From: Prosthecobacter algae
Lineage (GTDB): Bacteria > Verrucomicrobiota > Verrucomicrobiia > Verrucomicrobiales > Verrucomicrobiaceae
Reading direction: 5' to 3'
Length of the DNA: 64,000 nucleotides
NCBI RefSeq assembly: GCF_039542385.1
Contig: NZ_BAABIA010000009.1
Span: 1-64,000 of the forward strand
Of this stretch, positions 53,485 through 62,009 are shown piece after piece; the stretch's first letter is position 1; every line of letters starts with the position of its first letter. The notes beneath the pieces were generated by a model. The model ran no database searches. It was not told the origin of the DNA and saw nothing but the letters and a program-made list of their open reading frames with translations. The translations under genes were made by a program, and so were the position numbers.

Positions 53485-54042
53485 ATGCAGATGATCTCCC
53501 CCAGTCTAGTGGATGCAGTAGACTATGTGGCTGGTCAGGCACATCGTCGGGTCAAGCGTCCATCCGAATGCCCTCAGTGTAAGCAACATGGGGCCTTGCG
53601 CGCGATTGGCTTCTATAGCCGCTCTGTCACCGAGTCGAGGTCGGGCAAGATTGTGGCGATCAAGGTGCGCCGCTTTCTGTGCGAGCACTGTCACAAAACA
53701 CTCAGCTTACTTCCTTCATTTGCTCAGCCCTATCGGTTGATTTGCAGCATTACCATCGAGCGCTACTTCAATGGCACAACGGCCGGAAGCGACACCTTGC
53801 GATGGCATGGGTTGCTCCGCCGCTACTGGAGGCGATTCAATGCGTGGGTTCCAGATCTGGTTTTAACAGTCGGTCAATCGCTTGGACTGCTAGATTCGAA
53901 CCTATTCAAGGAGGGGTCATGGAGTTCACTGATAAAAGCCTATGGCCGCCTGGATCAGGCAACCAGAAAGCTGGTGAGCTACTTTCAGGTTACAGCGTTT
54001 GGTCGGTATCGTTGTCATCGCCCGATTTCCCCTGATGGGTGA
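53485..54042 (+). CDS. Zinc-ribbon transposase-like protein (DUF6431-like)
   Basis: 185 residues from ATG 53485. It has two Cys pairs: CPQCKQHGALRAIGFYSR and RRFLCEHCHKTLSLLPSF, followed by PYRLICSITIERYF. The C..C...G.Y.R...I...RF.C..C..T.S.LP pattern is that of DUF6431 and related IS-derived proteins. No DDE catalytic triad is visible, so it is not a full transposase. It precedes a serine recombinase and two ParB-like genes, a combination that looks like one mobile cassette. Confidence 0.65.
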   Translation: MQMISPSLVDAVDYVAGQAHRRVKRPSECPQCKQHGALRAIGFYSRSVTESRSGKIVAIKVRRFLCEHCHKTLSLLPSFAQPYRLICSITIERYFNGTTAGSDTLRWHGLLRRYWRRFNAWVPDLVLTVGQSLGLLDSNLFKEGSWSSLIKAYGRLDQATRKLVSYFQVTAFGRYRCHRPISPDG

Positions 54043-54229
54043 GCAAAGCACACAACTGGTCGATTCCCCGTTCGTGGGTCTGTGGAAAGTTGCATGCAAC
54101 GGAGATCACTGCTCCTCAGCACAATCAAACCAGCAGCGAAGATGAAACGAAACGAGCCCCCGACAGCACATCATCTACTAATTGGCAGTCTGATATTGGA
54201 GTCATCTGGTGTCGGCAGAAGTTGGCATC

Positions 54230-55876
54230 ATGTCGTCGCGTGAGCATCGAAAACAGCAAACCAAATACCGCTTCATGTATTCATCAGAGGCTCCAGCAGG
54301 CAACGCCATTCGTGCAGCGGCTTATGTGCGAATGTCCACCGAGCATCAGCAATACTCAACCAGCAACCAAATGGATGCGGTCCGTGAGTATGCAGCAAGG
54401 CGAGGGATGGACATCGTCAAAATTTACTCGGACGAGGGAAAGAGCGGCCTTAACATTCAAGGACGAGACTCGCTCTCGACGATGATTTCGGATGTGACAG
54501 GTGGATTGGCCAACTTCACCTGCATCTTGGTCTATGACGTGAGCCGATGGGGCAGATTTCAGGACGCTGACGAAAGTGCTCACTACGAGTACATCTGCCG
54601 TCGGGTTGGGATTGCAGTTCACTACTGTGCTGAGCAGTTTGAAAACGACGGCAGTCTCGGATCGTCAATCATCAAAACGATGAAGCGTTCAATGGCTGGA
54701 GAATACAGTCGCGAGCTTTCGACCAAAGTCTTCCGGGGCGCATGTCGCCTCATCCAGCTTGGTTTCAAGCAAGGGGGCGCAGCAGGCTATGGCATGAGAC
54801 GAATGCTAATTGACCAGAGCGGAGAAAAGAAGGCGGTATTAAAGATCGGTGAGCAAAAGAGCCTGCAGACTGATCGTGTGATTCTAGTTCCTGGACCTGA
54901 AGACGAAGTGATGACCGTTCGCGCCATGTATCATGCCTTTGTCACGGAGGGCAAAAGTGAAGCCACCATTGCAGAGTCATTGAACCATGCCGGTATCCTG
55001 ACTGACTTTGGTCGAAAGTGGAATCGCACAACCGTTCGAGAAGTGCTGTCCAATGAGAAATACATTGGCAACAATGTGTATCATCGCACCTCCTTCAAAC
55101 TGAAGCAGAAGCATACCAGGAACCCGGAAGATCAGTGGATACGTGTCGAAGGTGCCTTTGAAGGGATCGTTGACCGAACTCTATTTCTCCAAGCCAGAGA
55201 GCTTTTTCTAGCACGCTCGCAAAAGCTAACGAATGAGGAGTTATTGGAGAAGCTGCGCTTACTGCTGCGTAATCACGGCAAAATTTCAGGGATTTTGATC
55301 AACGAATCCGAAGGCATTCCCTCCAGCGCGGCTTATCGCAGCAGGTTTGGGAGTTTGGTGCGTGCTTACACCCTTGTGGGCTACCGACCGAATATTGATT
55401 TCACGTTTATTGAGATCAATCGTCGGCTGCGGTATTTCTTCCCTGAAGTCATACAGAACACGATCTCAAAGCTGATTGCGCTCGGTGCTCACGTTGCTCA
55501 AACCAGCGATGCTGGCATCTTTCTGCTGAATGATGAAATTCGTGTTTCACTGGTGCTCTGCCGACATCGAACAACACAAGCAGGTGCATCAAGATGGGAG
55601 ATAAGGCTGGATCACGGTTTGTGCCCTGATCTCACGATTGCTGTGCGCATGGATCACACCAATGAAAATGTGAAGGACTATTACCTGCTGCCAAGCCTCG
55701 ACATGACCTGGGATCATTTGAAGAGACGTGTGAGTGCTGACTCCCTCGATGGCACTCCGCCAGAGCGTCTCCATTTGGCTGAGGTCAACGGAATCTATTT
55801 GGACACCTACCGATATGACTCGCTTGAGCGATTCTTCGAACTCTCACAACGGCTGCCTGTGGACGCATGTATATGA
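54230..55876 (+). CDS. Large serine recombinase
   Basis: 548 residues from ATG 54230 (GTG 54209 is possible). The catalytic domain has AAAYVRMSTEHQ (Ser36), DEGKSGLNIQGRDSL and ILVYDVSRWGR, followed by the recombinase domain (GYGMRRMLID, ATIAESLNHAGI, NRTTVREVLSNEKYIGNNVY). After about 330 the family's zinc-ribbon/coiled-coil part is replaced by an alpha/beta region without a Cys cluster. It probably mediates integration or excision of the cassette. The stop overlaps the following ParB-like gene by 10 bp. Confidence 0.92.
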   Translation: MSSREHRKQQTKYRFMYSSEAPAGNAIRAAAYVRMSTEHQQYSTSNQMDAVREYAARRGMDIVKIYSDEGKSGLNIQGRDSLSTMISDVTGGLANFTCILVYDVSRWGRFQDADESAHYEYICRRVGIAVHYCAEQFENDGSLGSSIIKTMKRSMAGEYSRELSTKVFRGACRLIQLGFKQGGAAGYGMRRMLIDQSGEKKAVLKIGEQKSLQTDRVILVPGPEDEVMTVRAMYHAFVTEGKSEATIAESLNHAGILTDFGRKWNRTTVREVLSNEKYIGNNVYHRTSFKLKQKHTRNPEDQWIRVEGAFEGIVDRTLFLQARELFLARSQKLTNEELLEKLRLLLRNHGKISGILINESEGIPSSAAYRSRFGSLVRAYTLVGYRPNIDFTFIEINRRLRYFFPEVIQNTISKLIALGAHVAQTSDAGIFLLNDEIRVSLVLCRHRTTQAGASRWEIRLDHGLCPDLTIAVRMDHTNENVKDYYLLPSLDMTWDHLKRRVSADSLDGTPPERLHLAEVNGIYLDTYRYDSLERFFELSQRLPVDACI

Positions 55877-56748
55877 AATCCGAAGTCCAATCCATCTCCA
55901 TCGACAGGATACGAATCCTGAATCCTCGTCATCGGGACAAGGCAAAGTTCGAGCGAGTTGTCCAAAGCATTAAAAACCTGGGTTTGAAGAAGCCGGTGAA
56001 AATTAGCCGCCGCAACGTCAAGGATGGCGAAGAGCCAGGGTACGACTTGGTATGTGGTCAGGGCCGGATTGAGGCATGTCGAGCGCTAGGATTTACGCAC
56101 ATACCTGCAATCGTCGTTGATGTATCAAAAGAAGACCGATTACTGATGAGCTTGGTAGAGAACATGGCCAGGCGTTATCCAGCCCCGATGGACCTGATCA
56201 TGGAGATTGAGAGATTAAAAACTCAGGGGTACAGTAATCTGGCTATCAGCAAGAAGCTCGACATCAGTGACACTCAGGTGGGTGGCCTGCTTGTACTGCG
56301 AAGTGCCGGCGAAGAGCGTCTCATTGATGCAGCTATCAAAGGCAAGGTGCCATTGGGGGTGGCGATTGATATTGCCAAGACTGACAACCGTGAAGCGCAG
56401 CAAGGCTTGCTCAAAGCCTATGAAACTCGGCAGTTAAATCAGACCTCAATCCGTGTGGTCAAGAAGCTGTTAGACCAACGTCACTTCTTTGGTAAAGCCC
56501 TCACCGCTGGTGGACGAGGCACAAGGAGGAGGCAAACCGCCGAAGATTTGGTCTATGCTTACCAAAAGGAGTCACAGCGGCAAAAGCTCATGGTCAAAAA
56601 GGCCAAGTTTTGTGAGGCCAAGCTGGTATTTGTGCAGGCGGCATTCAAGCAACTGCTGAGCAACGAGGATTTTATCAACCTGCTGAGAGCGGAGGGACTG
56701 GCTACGGCTCCGAAATTTATCGCTGAATCGACCAAAAGAATCAAATAG
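55867..56748 (+). CDS. ParB/RepB-like partition protein 1
   Basis: A 293-residue protein. The N-terminal ParB domain has DRIRILNPRHRDKAKFERVV, LGLKKPVKISRR, DLVCGQGRIEACRALGF and LLMSLVENMARR, with GQGR in place of the usual GERR. The HTH is QGYSNLAISKKLDISDTQVG. The C-terminal third is helical (RepB C-domain-like). It is translationally coupled to the recombinase by overlap. Paired ParB-like genes after a serine recombinase recur in many bacteria and may direct the recombinase or silence the element rather than segregate a plasmid, since no ParA is present. Confidence 0.88.
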   Translation: MYMKSEVQSISIDRIRILNPRHRDKAKFERVVQSIKNLGLKKPVKISRRNVKDGEEPGYDLVCGQGRIEACRALGFTHIPAIVVDVSKEDRLLMSLVENMARRYPAPMDLIMEIERLKTQGYSNLAISKKLDISDTQVGGLLVLRSAGEERLIDAAIKGKVPLGVAIDIAKTDNREAQQGLLKAYETRQLNQTSIRVVKKLLDQRHFFGKALTAGGRGTRRRQTAEDLVYAYQKESQRQKLMVKKAKFCEAKLVFVQAAFKQLLSNEDFINLLRAEGLATAPKFIAESTKRIK

Positions 56749-56749
56749 C

Positions 56750-57616
56750 ATGAACGAACCCACACGCGGATTTGAAATGGAGAGCATCGTTCTCCCACTC
56801 GATCAGATTCTCCCAATCCGGCTGATTCAAGATCCAGAGAACAAGATCTCCCGTTACAAAGCCATTCGCAGCTCGATCCAAGAAGTCGGTCTTGTTGAGC
56901 CTCTGATTGTCAGCAGGTCAAAAGACAAATTCATTCTCGTCGATGGACATCTGCGGCTTCATGCCATGAAATCACTTGGAATGACGGAAGCCGAATGCCT
57001 GATCTCGACAGACGACGAAAGCTTCACTTATAATGCTCGCATCAGCCGCCTCGCACCGATCCAAGAGCACAAAATGATCCTGAAAGCGGTGAAGGATGGA
57101 CTCACCCCTGAACGCATTGCGACGGCACTCAATCTTCGCGTCAAAGACATCCGAGACAGTCTTCGCCTTCTGGATGGCATTCATGAAGAGGTGGCTGACA
57201 TGCTCAAAGACAAGCAAGTCGCGCCTGGGGCGATCCACGGCCTAAAGAAAGTCACGGCTGTTCGACAGATTGAAATCGCTGAGCTCATGGTGAGCACCAA
57301 CACATTCACGCGCAATTATGTCGATGCCCTGTTGATAGGAACACCGAAGCATCAGCTCCTTAATCCCCAGGAACCCAAGGCAGCCAAGGGGATGACAGTG
57401 GAGGAGATTGCTCGCCTGGAGGAGGAAATGGAGAGCCTGCACACGGATTTCAAAGCCATCGAATCAACGTATGGCGACAACATGCTGAACCTTACGGTTG
57501 CGCGCAGCTATGTGAAGAAGCTGTTGGACAACACCAAAGTCTCACGGTTTCTGAAAACGCGGCATGAAGACCTCTTCTCAGAATTTGAAATCCTTGCAGC
57601 CAAAGAACTGTTGTGA
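56750..57616 (+). CDS. ParB/RepB-like partition protein 2
   Basis: A 288-residue protein, one base after its paralogue. The ParB domain has LPLDQILPIRLI, SIQEVGLVEPLIVSR, ILVDGHLRLHAMKSLGMTEA and ISRLAPIQEHKMI; the HTH is TPERIATALNLRVKDIRDSL. The C-terminal part carries an acidic coiled coil (EEIARLEEEMESLHTDFKAI). It is clearly diverged from protein 1, so the two probably form a heteromeric complex. No ParA-like ATPase is encoded in the window. Confidence 0.88.
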   Translation: MNEPTRGFEMESIVLPLDQILPIRLIQDPENKISRYKAIRSSIQEVGLVEPLIVSRSKDKFILVDGHLRLHAMKSLGMTEAECLISTDDESFTYNARISRLAPIQEHKMILKAVKDGLTPERIATALNLRVKDIRDSLRLLDGIHEEVADMLKDKQVAPGAIHGLKKVTAVRQIEIAELMVSTNTFTRNYVDALLIGTPKHQLLNPQEPKAAKGMTVEEIARLEEEMESLHTDFKAIESTYGDNMLNLTVARSYVKKLLDNTKVSRFLKTRHEDLFSEFEILAAKELL

Positions 57617-57717
57617 TGCCGTGGAGAAGCTAGCTAATTCTTTTCTAAACCACTGGCATCGTGCAAATCAAGGTATCAAAGCCCCGTTCCTGCATGAATG
57701 CCAAACCTGCGACTATC

Positions 57718-57773
57718 TTTGAAGGAACCTCCGGAAATACGAAGATTTGGATACACACGAAGCACCCAAACAA
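57718..57773 (+). repeat. 56-bp imperfect direct repeat, left copy
   Basis: This copy matches 61954-62009 over 56 bp without gaps. The shared core is TTGAAGGAAC, then CCGGAAATACGAAGATT, with scattered differences after it and a conserved CACCCAA near the end. It lies just after the ParB pair. Confidence 0.7.
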
Positions 57774-57883
57774 ATAGCAGCGGGCTTCAGATTACCAAAT
57801 CAAACCGAATGGTATGGGCTGCCTACTGGCAAGGATATGAAAAAGCGGCGGCACGTCTCCGCGCCGCCGCCTCGTGGGGAGAA

Positions 57884-58096
57884 CTATTTGCCCTTTCCTC
57901 CGTGGAGGATGTCATTGAGGGAGGCCATACCCGTGCGTTGTTTCAGAGTGTCGAGGCGCATGTCGCTTCGCACACCGAGATCGACGCCGTACTGCTTCTC
58001 TATCGTGCCGACAAGTGTGTCGCCACGTTTGGCGCGTAAAGGTCCGCTGGGATTGCGGGACCGATTGCCAAGCATGCCTGGTGCATCTTTTGCCAT
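57884..58096 (-). CDS. Small hypothetical protein (70 aa)
   Basis: From ATG 58096, preceded by GAAAGGAAAA, a reasonable ribosome binding site. The protein MAKDAPGMLGNRSRNPSGPL..., GDTLVGTIEKQYGVDLGVRS, MRLDTLKQRTGMASLNDIL ends in GGKGK. Codon use and composition look like a real small basic protein. It is the only - strand gene between the recombinase cassette and the arginine genes. Function unknown. Confidence 0.6.
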   Translation of the reverse strand: MAKDAPGMLGNRSRNPSGPLRAKRGDTLVGTIEKQYGVDLGVRSDMRLDTLKQRTGMASLNDILHGGKGK

Positions 58097-58249
58097 GGTG
58101 GGGGATTTTCCTTTCTAGTCTTGAGAGTTCTCCCCTCCAAGCTCAGGGCTTGACTCGCGTCCAGTCTGCCAGGAAAATGCGTGCAGTCGTCCCGACTGAA
58201 AGCCGTTCCAAACGGGCGGAGTGCTCCGTGCCGGGGGGCGGCCGGAGTG

Positions 58250-58281
58250 AGCCGTCTCTGTATCAGCAGAGGCGGCTTTTT
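58250..58281 (+). terminator. Rho-independent terminator
   Basis: The arms AGCCGTCTCTG and CAGAGGCGGCT (one T-G wobble) form an 11-bp stem with a 6-base loop, followed by TTTTT. No + strand gene ends nearby (the last stop is at 57616), so it may end a long 3' UTR or a small RNA. Confidence 0.75.
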
Positions 58282-58374
58282 CGTGTTGCTGTAAGTTGAG
58301 CTTCACGGTGGATAGAGTGGGGTGGGTAAAAGGCAATGTCAAAACTATTTTAACCTTTGGGGTAAAAAGGCATT

Positions 58375-58391
58375 GTTCACCATCGTTCACC
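58375..58391 (+). promoter_or_regulatory. Direct repeat upstream of toxin-antitoxin genes
   Basis: GTTCACC occurs twice with a 10-bp period, about 35-50 bp before the HigB-like start, next to TTGACA at about 58398. This could be an autoregulatory site or part of the promoter. HigA operators are usually inverted repeats, so the reading is tentative. Confidence 0.3.
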
Positions 58392-58425
58392 CTGATATTG
58401 ACAGGATATTCACACCCGTCGGCCC

Positions 58426-58761
58426 ATGCTGGTTCATTTCCGAAACACCAAGATTGAAAAAGAGTTCTCCTCAGAAAAGGAGCTAGTGCGGGCCTATGGG
58501 TCGGAGCAGGGGCGGATACTCATGCGTCGTGTGACCGAGCTGCGGGCAGCACGGCGTCTGGCGGATCTGCGTCTGCTGCCGCAGTTGCGCGCCCATGAGC
58601 TGACGGGCGACCGACAAGGACAGATTTCCATCACCGTGCGGCATCCCCACCGCCTGATCCTCCTGGTAGCCCATGAACCTGAGCCGCGTAAGGCGGACGG
58701 CGGACTGGACTGGGAGGCGGTGACAGAGATCACGATTTTTGAAGTGGTGGACTACCACTGA
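58426..58761 (+). CDS. HigB-like toxin
   Basis: A 111-residue protein. The N-terminal VHFRNTKIEKEFSSEKELVR, RRVTELRAARRLADLRLLP and LRAHELTGDRQGQISITVRH follow the RelE-fold HigB pattern; the C terminus (AVTEITIFEVVDYH) has the family's closing strand. HigB-type proteins are ribosome-dependent mRNA endonucleases. The antitoxin-like gene follows after 33 bp, the toxin-first order usual for higBA. Confidence 0.82.
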   Translation: MLVHFRNTKIEKEFSSEKELVRAYGSEQGRILMRRVTELRAARRLADLRLLPQLRAHELTGDRQGQISITVRHPHRLILLVAHEPEPRKADGGLDWEAVTEITIFEVVDYH

Positions 58762-58794
58762 GAAACACCAAGCAACCCAAATCCCCCAACACAC

Positions 58795-59904
58795 ATGAGC
58801 ACCAACTTCCAACCCGACTACGCCTCCCCGCCAGGAGAGACGCTTGCGGAGACCCTCGATGCGATGGGTCTGACGCAGTCCGAACTGGCCCGGCGCATGG
58901 GAAGGCCGATCAAAACCATCAATGAAATCATCCAGGCCAAAGCCGCTCTCACAGCGGACACAGCCCTGGAACTCGAACGCGTCCTGGGTGTGCCAGCCCA
59001 CTTCTGGATGAATTTGGAAACTCAATACCGCGAGCTTCTGGCCCGCCAGCGTGCCGCTGACCGCCTAGAGGTGGACGAGGAATGGCTGGCCAGCCTGCCG
59101 GTTATGGCAATGCAAAAACTGGGCTGGCTTTCCCGAACCAAAGACAAGAAGCAGATCATGGTGGAACTGCTGAACTTCTTTGGCTGCGCCAACGTGAAAG
59201 GGTGGAAAGAAGTCTGGAGCGGGCCGGTGGCTGCTTTCCGTAAATCACCCAAGCTGCAAAGCGATCCCGAGGCCGTGGCTGCCTGGCTGCGCAAGGCGGA
59301 GCTGGAAGCCCGTAAGCAGCCCTGCGCTCCCTACGATGAAGCCGCCTTTCTCAAGGCACTACAAAAGCTACGGGGTGCCACCACGCTGCCTGTGAGGCAA
59401 TGGGTCTCAACCATCCAACAAGCCTGCAATGAATGTGGCGTGGCCTATGTGCTGCTGCCGGAGCTCCAAGGCACTCATGTGAGTGGGGCGGCACGCCAGC
59501 TCACGGACAGCACCGCTTTGATCGTGCAAACGGGCCGCTATAAAGATGACGGCCACTTCTGGTTCACCTTCTTCCATGAGGCCAAACATGTGCTGCAAGG
59601 TAAACTGAAACGCGAATGGCTGGTAGAGTATGAGGGACGTGAAGATGCCCTAGAGGTGGATGCGAACCAGTTTGCCCGCGAGTTCCTCATCCCGACGGAG
59701 CGGATCGCGGCTGTGCGTGCCAGTCATGGAGGAAAGTTGCCCGTGGCAGCAGGCAAGGCGCTCGCGAAGCAACTCGGTATCTCCGAAGGAATCGTAGCTG
59801 GAAGGCTACAATTTGACCGCATCTGGATGCGCTTTGTCGGCAATGAACTCAAACGCCGCTATGACGTGAGCGATTTGTTAACCAGCGAAGCTGCCGCCAT
59901 TTAA
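58795..59904 (+). CDS. HigA-like antitoxin fused to ImmA/IrrE-type metallopeptidase
   Basis: A 369-residue protein. Residues 8-70 (PPGETLAETLDAMGLTQSEL, RRMGRPIKTINEIIQAKAAL, LERVLGVPAHFWMNLETQY) are a HigA/VapI-type Xre HTH. The C-terminal domain has FTFFHEAKHVLQGKL, the HExxH zinc site of ImmA/IrrE peptidases, followed by EVDANQFAREFLIP. This long form exceeds plain HigA (about 100 aa) and could link toxin control to proteolysis of a regulator. It lies directly downstream of the HigB-like gene. Confidence 0.85.
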   Translation: MSTNFQPDYASPPGETLAETLDAMGLTQSELARRMGRPIKTINEIIQAKAALTADTALELERVLGVPAHFWMNLETQYRELLARQRAADRLEVDEEWLASLPVMAMQKLGWLSRTKDKKQIMVELLNFFGCANVKGWKEVWSGPVAAFRKSPKLQSDPEAVAAWLRKAELEARKQPCAPYDEAAFLKALQKLRGATTLPVRQWVSTIQQACNECGVAYVLLPELQGTHVSGAARQLTDSTALIVQTGRYKDDGHFWFTFFHEAKHVLQGKLKREWLVEYEGREDALEVDANQFAREFLIPTERIAAVRASHGGKLPVAAGKALAKQLGISEGIVAGRLQFDRIWMRFVGNELKRRYDVSDLLTSEAAAI

Positions 59905-59941
59905 GAGGAAAAGATGCGTCCACTGACCGCGCGATTCAATG

Positions 59942-60141
59942 CATGGAATCCAACGCCCTAAACGCTGCCCTGGCCGCCAAACAGCAACGCCGTCAAGAAC
60001 TGGCGCGAATGCCCATGGATCAGAAAGTCCGTACTCCAGAAGATGGCTGTTCCCATCCTGAAGAAGCGCGGTAAAATGCGAGGCGTCTGGGTGCCTTCTG
60101 AAGGAGGAAGGAAATCCATTCCACGAAATCTCCATTCATGA
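59942..60141 (+). pseudogene. Small conserved protein broken by one base
   Basis: From ATG 59942: MESNALNAALAAKQQRRQEL, then ARMPMDQKV. The next frame then continues VLQKMAVPILKKRGKMRGVW to a stop whose TGA overlaps the next gene's ATG (60138). The joined product would match the common short family with an RRxELAxLP..EKI..L..MA.PI...RG...VW pattern. A single missing base near 60022-60030 separates the halves; without it the first frame stops at about 60075. It was probably co-translated with the DUF488 gene. Confidence 0.55.
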
Positions 60142-61031
60142 TGCTCTACAAACGCCAGAAGCTCCTGCTCGATCTTGTCCATGCGGCGGGCGGTGAACTG
60201 GCGGCCACGGACCTACAAAAACTCCTCTTCCTCTACTCCCGGCAGAATGAGGCGGAACCGAGCTTTCAATTCGTGCCCTATCGGTTCGGCTGCTTTTCGT
60301 TCCAATCCTATGCAGACCGGGCGGTGCTCGAGCACAAGGGTCTGCTGTTTGAGTCTGACGATAGTTCGTGGAAGCTGACGCCCAAAGCCCAGCCCTACCT
60401 TGACCCGAAGCGGAAGGCGGAGATGACCCACTTTGTGACTCGGATGGTACCGGAAAGGGGGCATGACTTGGTGCGCCGTGTCTATCGGCTTCATCCATAC
60501 TATGCTATTAAGAGCGAGATCCTGGACCGCGTCTTTCCAGCCAAGGTGGATCAGAAAACCATCCGTGACGCATGCCCGGCCCACAGCGGCCAGGCTCTTT
60601 TCACCATCGGCTATGAGGGCGACAGCGTGGATGGCTACCTGGAGCGCCTGATCCGTCATGGCGTGAAACTGCTGTGTGACGTGCGCCGCAATCCACTGAG
60701 TCGGAAGACGGGCTTCTCCAAAGGCCCGCTTTCCAGCTACTGCGCCAAAGTCGGCATCGAATACCGGCACCTGCCGGAACTCGGCATCCCCGGCCACCGC
60801 CGCCAGGAGCTGAACACGCTAGCCGACTATCAGGCCCTGTTTGTTGATTACCGCCAAGAAGACCTGCCCCAGGCCCGACAGGCGATTGAGGAGCTGGGAA
60901 CCCTGCTGAAGCAATACGATCGCATCGCCCTGACCTGCTTTGAAAAGGATCACCAGTGCTGCCACCGCCACTGCGTGGCCGATGAGATGAAACGCCTGCT
61001 CAAGGACTGCCCGGAACCTCAGCATATCTGA
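60138..61031 (+). CDS. DUF488-domain protein with N-terminal winged-helix-like region
   Basis: A 297-residue protein. The N terminus (KRQKLLLDLVHAAGGELAAT, then DLQKLLFLYSRQNE, FVPYRFGCFSFQSYADRAVL) resembles an HTH/SocA-like antitoxin fold. The C-terminal half from about 150 is DUF488: FTIGYEGDSVDGYLERLIRH, LLCDVRRNPLSRKTGFSKGP, YRHLPELGIPGH and LTCFEKDHQCCHRHCVAD, with the Cys/His cluster near the end. The stop is 3 bp before the next gene. DUF488 proteins are often found in defence and nucleic-acid-processing contexts, but their chemistry is unknown to me. Confidence 0.78.
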   Translation: MMLYKRQKLLLDLVHAAGGELAATDLQKLLFLYSRQNEAEPSFQFVPYRFGCFSFQSYADRAVLEHKGLLFESDDSSWKLTPKAQPYLDPKRKAEMTHFVTRMVPERGHDLVRRVYRLHPYYAIKSEILDRVFPAKVDQKTIRDACPAHSGQALFTIGYEGDSVDGYLERLIRHGVKLLCDVRRNPLSRKTGFSKGPLSSYCAKVGIEYRHLPELGIPGHRRQELNTLADYQALFVDYRQEDLPQARQAIEELGTLLKQYDRIALTCFEKDHQCCHRHCVADEMKRLLKDCPEPQHI

Positions 61032-61034
61032 CCC

Positions 61035-61862
61035 ATGCCCACGGAGCGGATCCTGATCACCGTCAAAACCTACCCGACGCTGTCGGCGAAATACGGTGAG
61101 CTGGTCTGCACCGCCGGACTGAGGCAGGACGGCTCCTGGATTCGCATCTATCCCGTGCCCTTTCGCCAGCTCGAAGCCTACCAGAGGTTTCCCAAGTACA
61201 GCTTCATCGAAGCGGAAATCGTCCGAAATCACAAGGATGCCCGCCCGGAAAGCCACAAGGTGAACACGGACACGCTGAACCTGACCGGGGAGGAGCTCTC
61301 CACCGGCGATCACTGGCGCGAGCGGCGGCAATGGATTCTGAAACGCGGCACCGTGCATACCAACCTCACGGAGCTGATCGAGGCGAACAAACAGGGCGTC
61401 CTATCCATCGCCACCTTCAAACCCGCGAAGATTATCGACTTCAAAGCGGAGGCAGACAAGGCGGACTGGGGAGATGAAAAGCTGGCCGCTGTGGATGCCC
61501 TGGCAAGCCAGGGAGACCTTTTCTCCGGTTGGAAAGGGGCGGACCTCGCCGCCTTGATTCGGAAACTGCCCTGGAAGTTTTCATACACCCTGGAAGACGA
61601 TGCTGGCAAACGGAGCACCATGATGATCGAGGACTGGGAGATCGGCGAGCTCTACTGGAACTGCCTCAAGACCTCCAAATCTCCCGCGGAAGCGGTCGAG
61701 AAAGTCCGGCAGAAGTACCTTACCGAGTTCGCCACGAAGGATCTCTATCTCTACCTTGGCACGACCAAAAAATATGACCGCTGGGCAAACAATCCCTTTG
61801 TGATCATAGGCGTATTTTATCCTCCGATCCAACAGCAGGCGGAGCTTGATCTGTTTGGCTGA
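61035..61862 (+). CDS. Conserved partner of the DUF488 protein (275 aa)
   Basis: A 275-residue protein. MPTERILITVKTYPTLSAKY, GELVCTAGLRQDGSWIRIYP, VPFRQLEAYQRFPKYSFIEA and the late NPFVIIGVFYPP form a mixed alpha/beta protein that recurs next to DUF488 genes. No catalytic motif is certain; a Cys at about 25 and the GSWIRIYP strand are the best-conserved-looking parts. The spacing of 3 bp to the DUF488 gene shows an operon. Last gene before the repeat/hairpin region and the arginine genes. Confidence 0.65.
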   Translation: MPTERILITVKTYPTLSAKYGELVCTAGLRQDGSWIRIYPVPFRQLEAYQRFPKYSFIEAEIVRNHKDARPESHKVNTDTLNLTGEELSTGDHWRERRQWILKRGTVHTNLTELIEANKQGVLSIATFKPAKIIDFKAEADKADWGDEKLAAVDALASQGDLFSGWKGADLAALIRKLPWKFSYTLEDDAGKRSTMMIEDWEIGELYWNCLKTSKSPAEAVEKVRQKYLTEFATKDLYLYLGTTKKYDRWANNPFVIIGVFYPPIQQQAELDLFG

Positions 61863-61953
61863 GACCGATGCTTCAGAGAAGCTATCGCATGACAAAACAT
61901 GACAACCGAAGCTTATATCCTTGCGAAATGGTTCCTCGGCACCTGCGAATACC

Positions 61954-62009
61954 CTTGAAGGAACACCCGGAAATACGAAGATTCACACATGGACGAAACA
62001 CCCAAGCAA
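61954..62009 (+). repeat. 56-bp imperfect direct repeat, right copy
   Basis: This is the partner of 57718-57773. Here it runs straight into three strong hairpins, which the left copy lacks. It lies at the border between accessory genes and argJ, so it may mark an element boundary or be a dispersed repeat. Confidence 0.7.
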
